Source: Prorocentrum cordatum
Lineage: Eukaryota; Sar; Dinophyceae; Prorocentrales; Prorocentraceae
Assembly (NCBI GenBank): GCA_963575745.1
Contig: CAUYUJ010008144.1
Coordinates: 1-42,073 of the forward strand
Direction of reading: 5' to 3'
DNA length: 42,073 bases
The position numbers and the translations under genes were made by a program. The notes beneath the pieces are model-generated. The model made no database searches and was not told the origin of the DNA. It saw only the letters and a program-made list of their open reading frames with translations. Positions 41,257 to 42,073 of the stretch are shown in pieces (position 1 is the stretch's first letter; each line of letters starts with the position of its first letter).

Positions 41257-42073
41257 GGAGGCAAAGGAGCTTCCCGACGACATTCTTCGCCTCTTCGCCA
41301 GCGTTCTACGCGCTATGCAACGCACTGGCACCATCCCAGAACCCCTCCTCCACGTCCCAAACCCGTGCCTCCGAAAAGGCCGAGGCGAACTCCCAACGGA
41401 CCAACGACTTCTCTCGGTGCTTTCCGTTTGGATGTACGCGTGGGAAGCACCAGCTCACCGCAGCCTCACGGACTGGCGGAAAGGATGGACCCACGCCACG
41501 AGTTTTGGCGCTGTTCCCAAAGCTACCATTGGGGACGTCAGCACTTCTCTCGCCCTTCGCATCGAACACGCCAGAGCCCTTCTCCTTCCCTTGGCTGGAG
41601 CTGCCCTGGACCGTCAGAAGTGTTTCGACTATCTCATCACGGACTTATGCCTTAACCTCGCGCTTCACGCGGGGTGTCCCCAAGACATCGTTACTGTCCG
41701 CAGAAACTTCTACAGGCGCCACAAACGTTACATCCGCATGAACGGTGCGTACTCTAAGGACCTGGCCAGGACAAACGGTCACCTCCAGGGAAGCTCTTGG
41801 TCCCTGGACGACATTAAGCTGCTCATGTGCGTCTGGACCAAGAGACAGCATCGCTACGTGCCGCGGTCACTCAGCACTACTTTTGTTGACGACAGTAACT
41901 CCACTACCCACACCGCGCCCGAGTTGCAGAAATCTCTTGATGAAACCGCCAAGTTTGATCGATTTTCTGGTCAACGCATTCATCCTGGAAAAGTGGCGGG
42001 GTGGGCGCTTACTGACGAGCTTCACACCGCCGTTACCCAGCTCACCTTTGCGGAACGGCCCTTACGCGTGGTC
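41159..42073 (+). CDS. reverse transcriptase of LINE-like element (partial, shifted frame)
   Basis: The frame is open from about 41159 to the window end without an ATG at its start. It is one base out of phase with the endonuclease frame; the change lies at about 41140-41175, possibly at cccctttcc. Motifs: FHLTDDQLIHFIRTRS, then GGLDGW (about 41230); TDQRLLSVLSVWMYAWE (motif 1/2 region); motif A LDRQKCFDYL (about 41609); motif B NGHLQGSSWS (about 41780); and motif C FVDD (41882-41893). All catalytic Asp residues appear present. The thumb, any RNase H and the 3' UTR are outside the window. It is read as one polyprotein with the endonuclease if the shift is an error or is bypassed by the ribosome. 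Confidence 0.75.

Larger units (their letters stand above)
29326..42073 (+). mobile_element. giant non-LTR (LINE-like) retrotransposon, 3' end beyond window
   Basis: Three large plus-strand coding blocks follow one another: an ORF1-type protein (29483-32050), a very large second ORF (32222-37411) and an APE-type endonuclease plus reverse transcriptase (37276-42073). Endonuclease before RT, without LTRs, protease, integrase or recombinase, is LINE architecture. The exact 16-mer GGCGGCTTCAGCCCCG occurs in all three blocks, which supports one element. At over 12.7 kb it is about twice the size of common LINEs. The 5' boundary is taken at the end of the CT microsatellite and is a guess. RT and the 3' tail continue past the window. 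Confidence 0.7.

Overview
The window looks like nuclear DNA of a dinoflagellate or a similarly repeat-bloated protist. The reasons are very GC-rich reading frames, kilobases of ATC, TCC, CT, TG and T microsatellite, long tandem arrays in non-coding DNA, and no gene cluster of bacterial type. The assignment is inference. I see no conventional host gene with confidence, no rRNA or tRNA, and no CRISPR array. Nearly all recognisable coding sequence belongs to mobile elements.

Layout. 1-3043 is mostly non-coding, with a TGATCA cluster and a few weak ORFs. 3044-5956 (minus) holds a broken transposase-like gene with an HMG-box-like tail. 5957-9157 holds simple repeats and a 77-bp tandem array. 9158-10143 is a degenerate ATC microsatellite. 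10141-16765 (minus) is a nearly complete tyrosine-recombinase (YR, DIRS/Ngaro/PAT-type) retrotransposon inserted in ATC repeats. 16763-20865 has more microsatellites and small inverted-repeat elements. 20866-22170 is a 90-bp tandem array related, in inverse orientation, to the first array. 22190-28945 is a long array of imperfect hairpin units, split by a 1.8-kb block of tandem and simple repeats. 28957-29325 is a CT tract. 29326 to the window end is a very large non-LTR (LINE-like) element with an ORF1-type protein, a giant 1.7-kaa second ORF, and an endonuclease/reverse transcriptase ORF that runs off the window.

The most notable system is the YR element. Its ends form a split direct repeat, in element orientation A1-ORFs-B1-A2-B2. 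A1/A2 are 83 bp with one mismatch, and B1/B2 are 144 bp with six mismatches by eye. In order it encodes a small membrane-like protein, a Gag-like protein, RT-RNase H (YVDN active site), a tyrosine recombinase, and a cytosine-C5-methyltransferase-like domain. Its junctions fit integration of a circular intermediate at an ATC triplet without target duplication.

The LINE-like element is tied together by an exact 16-nt sequence (GGCGGCTTCAGCCCCG) found five times across its ORFs, once in a different reading phase. Several apparent frameshifts lie at or next to homopolymer runs, so some may be sequencing errors rather than decay.
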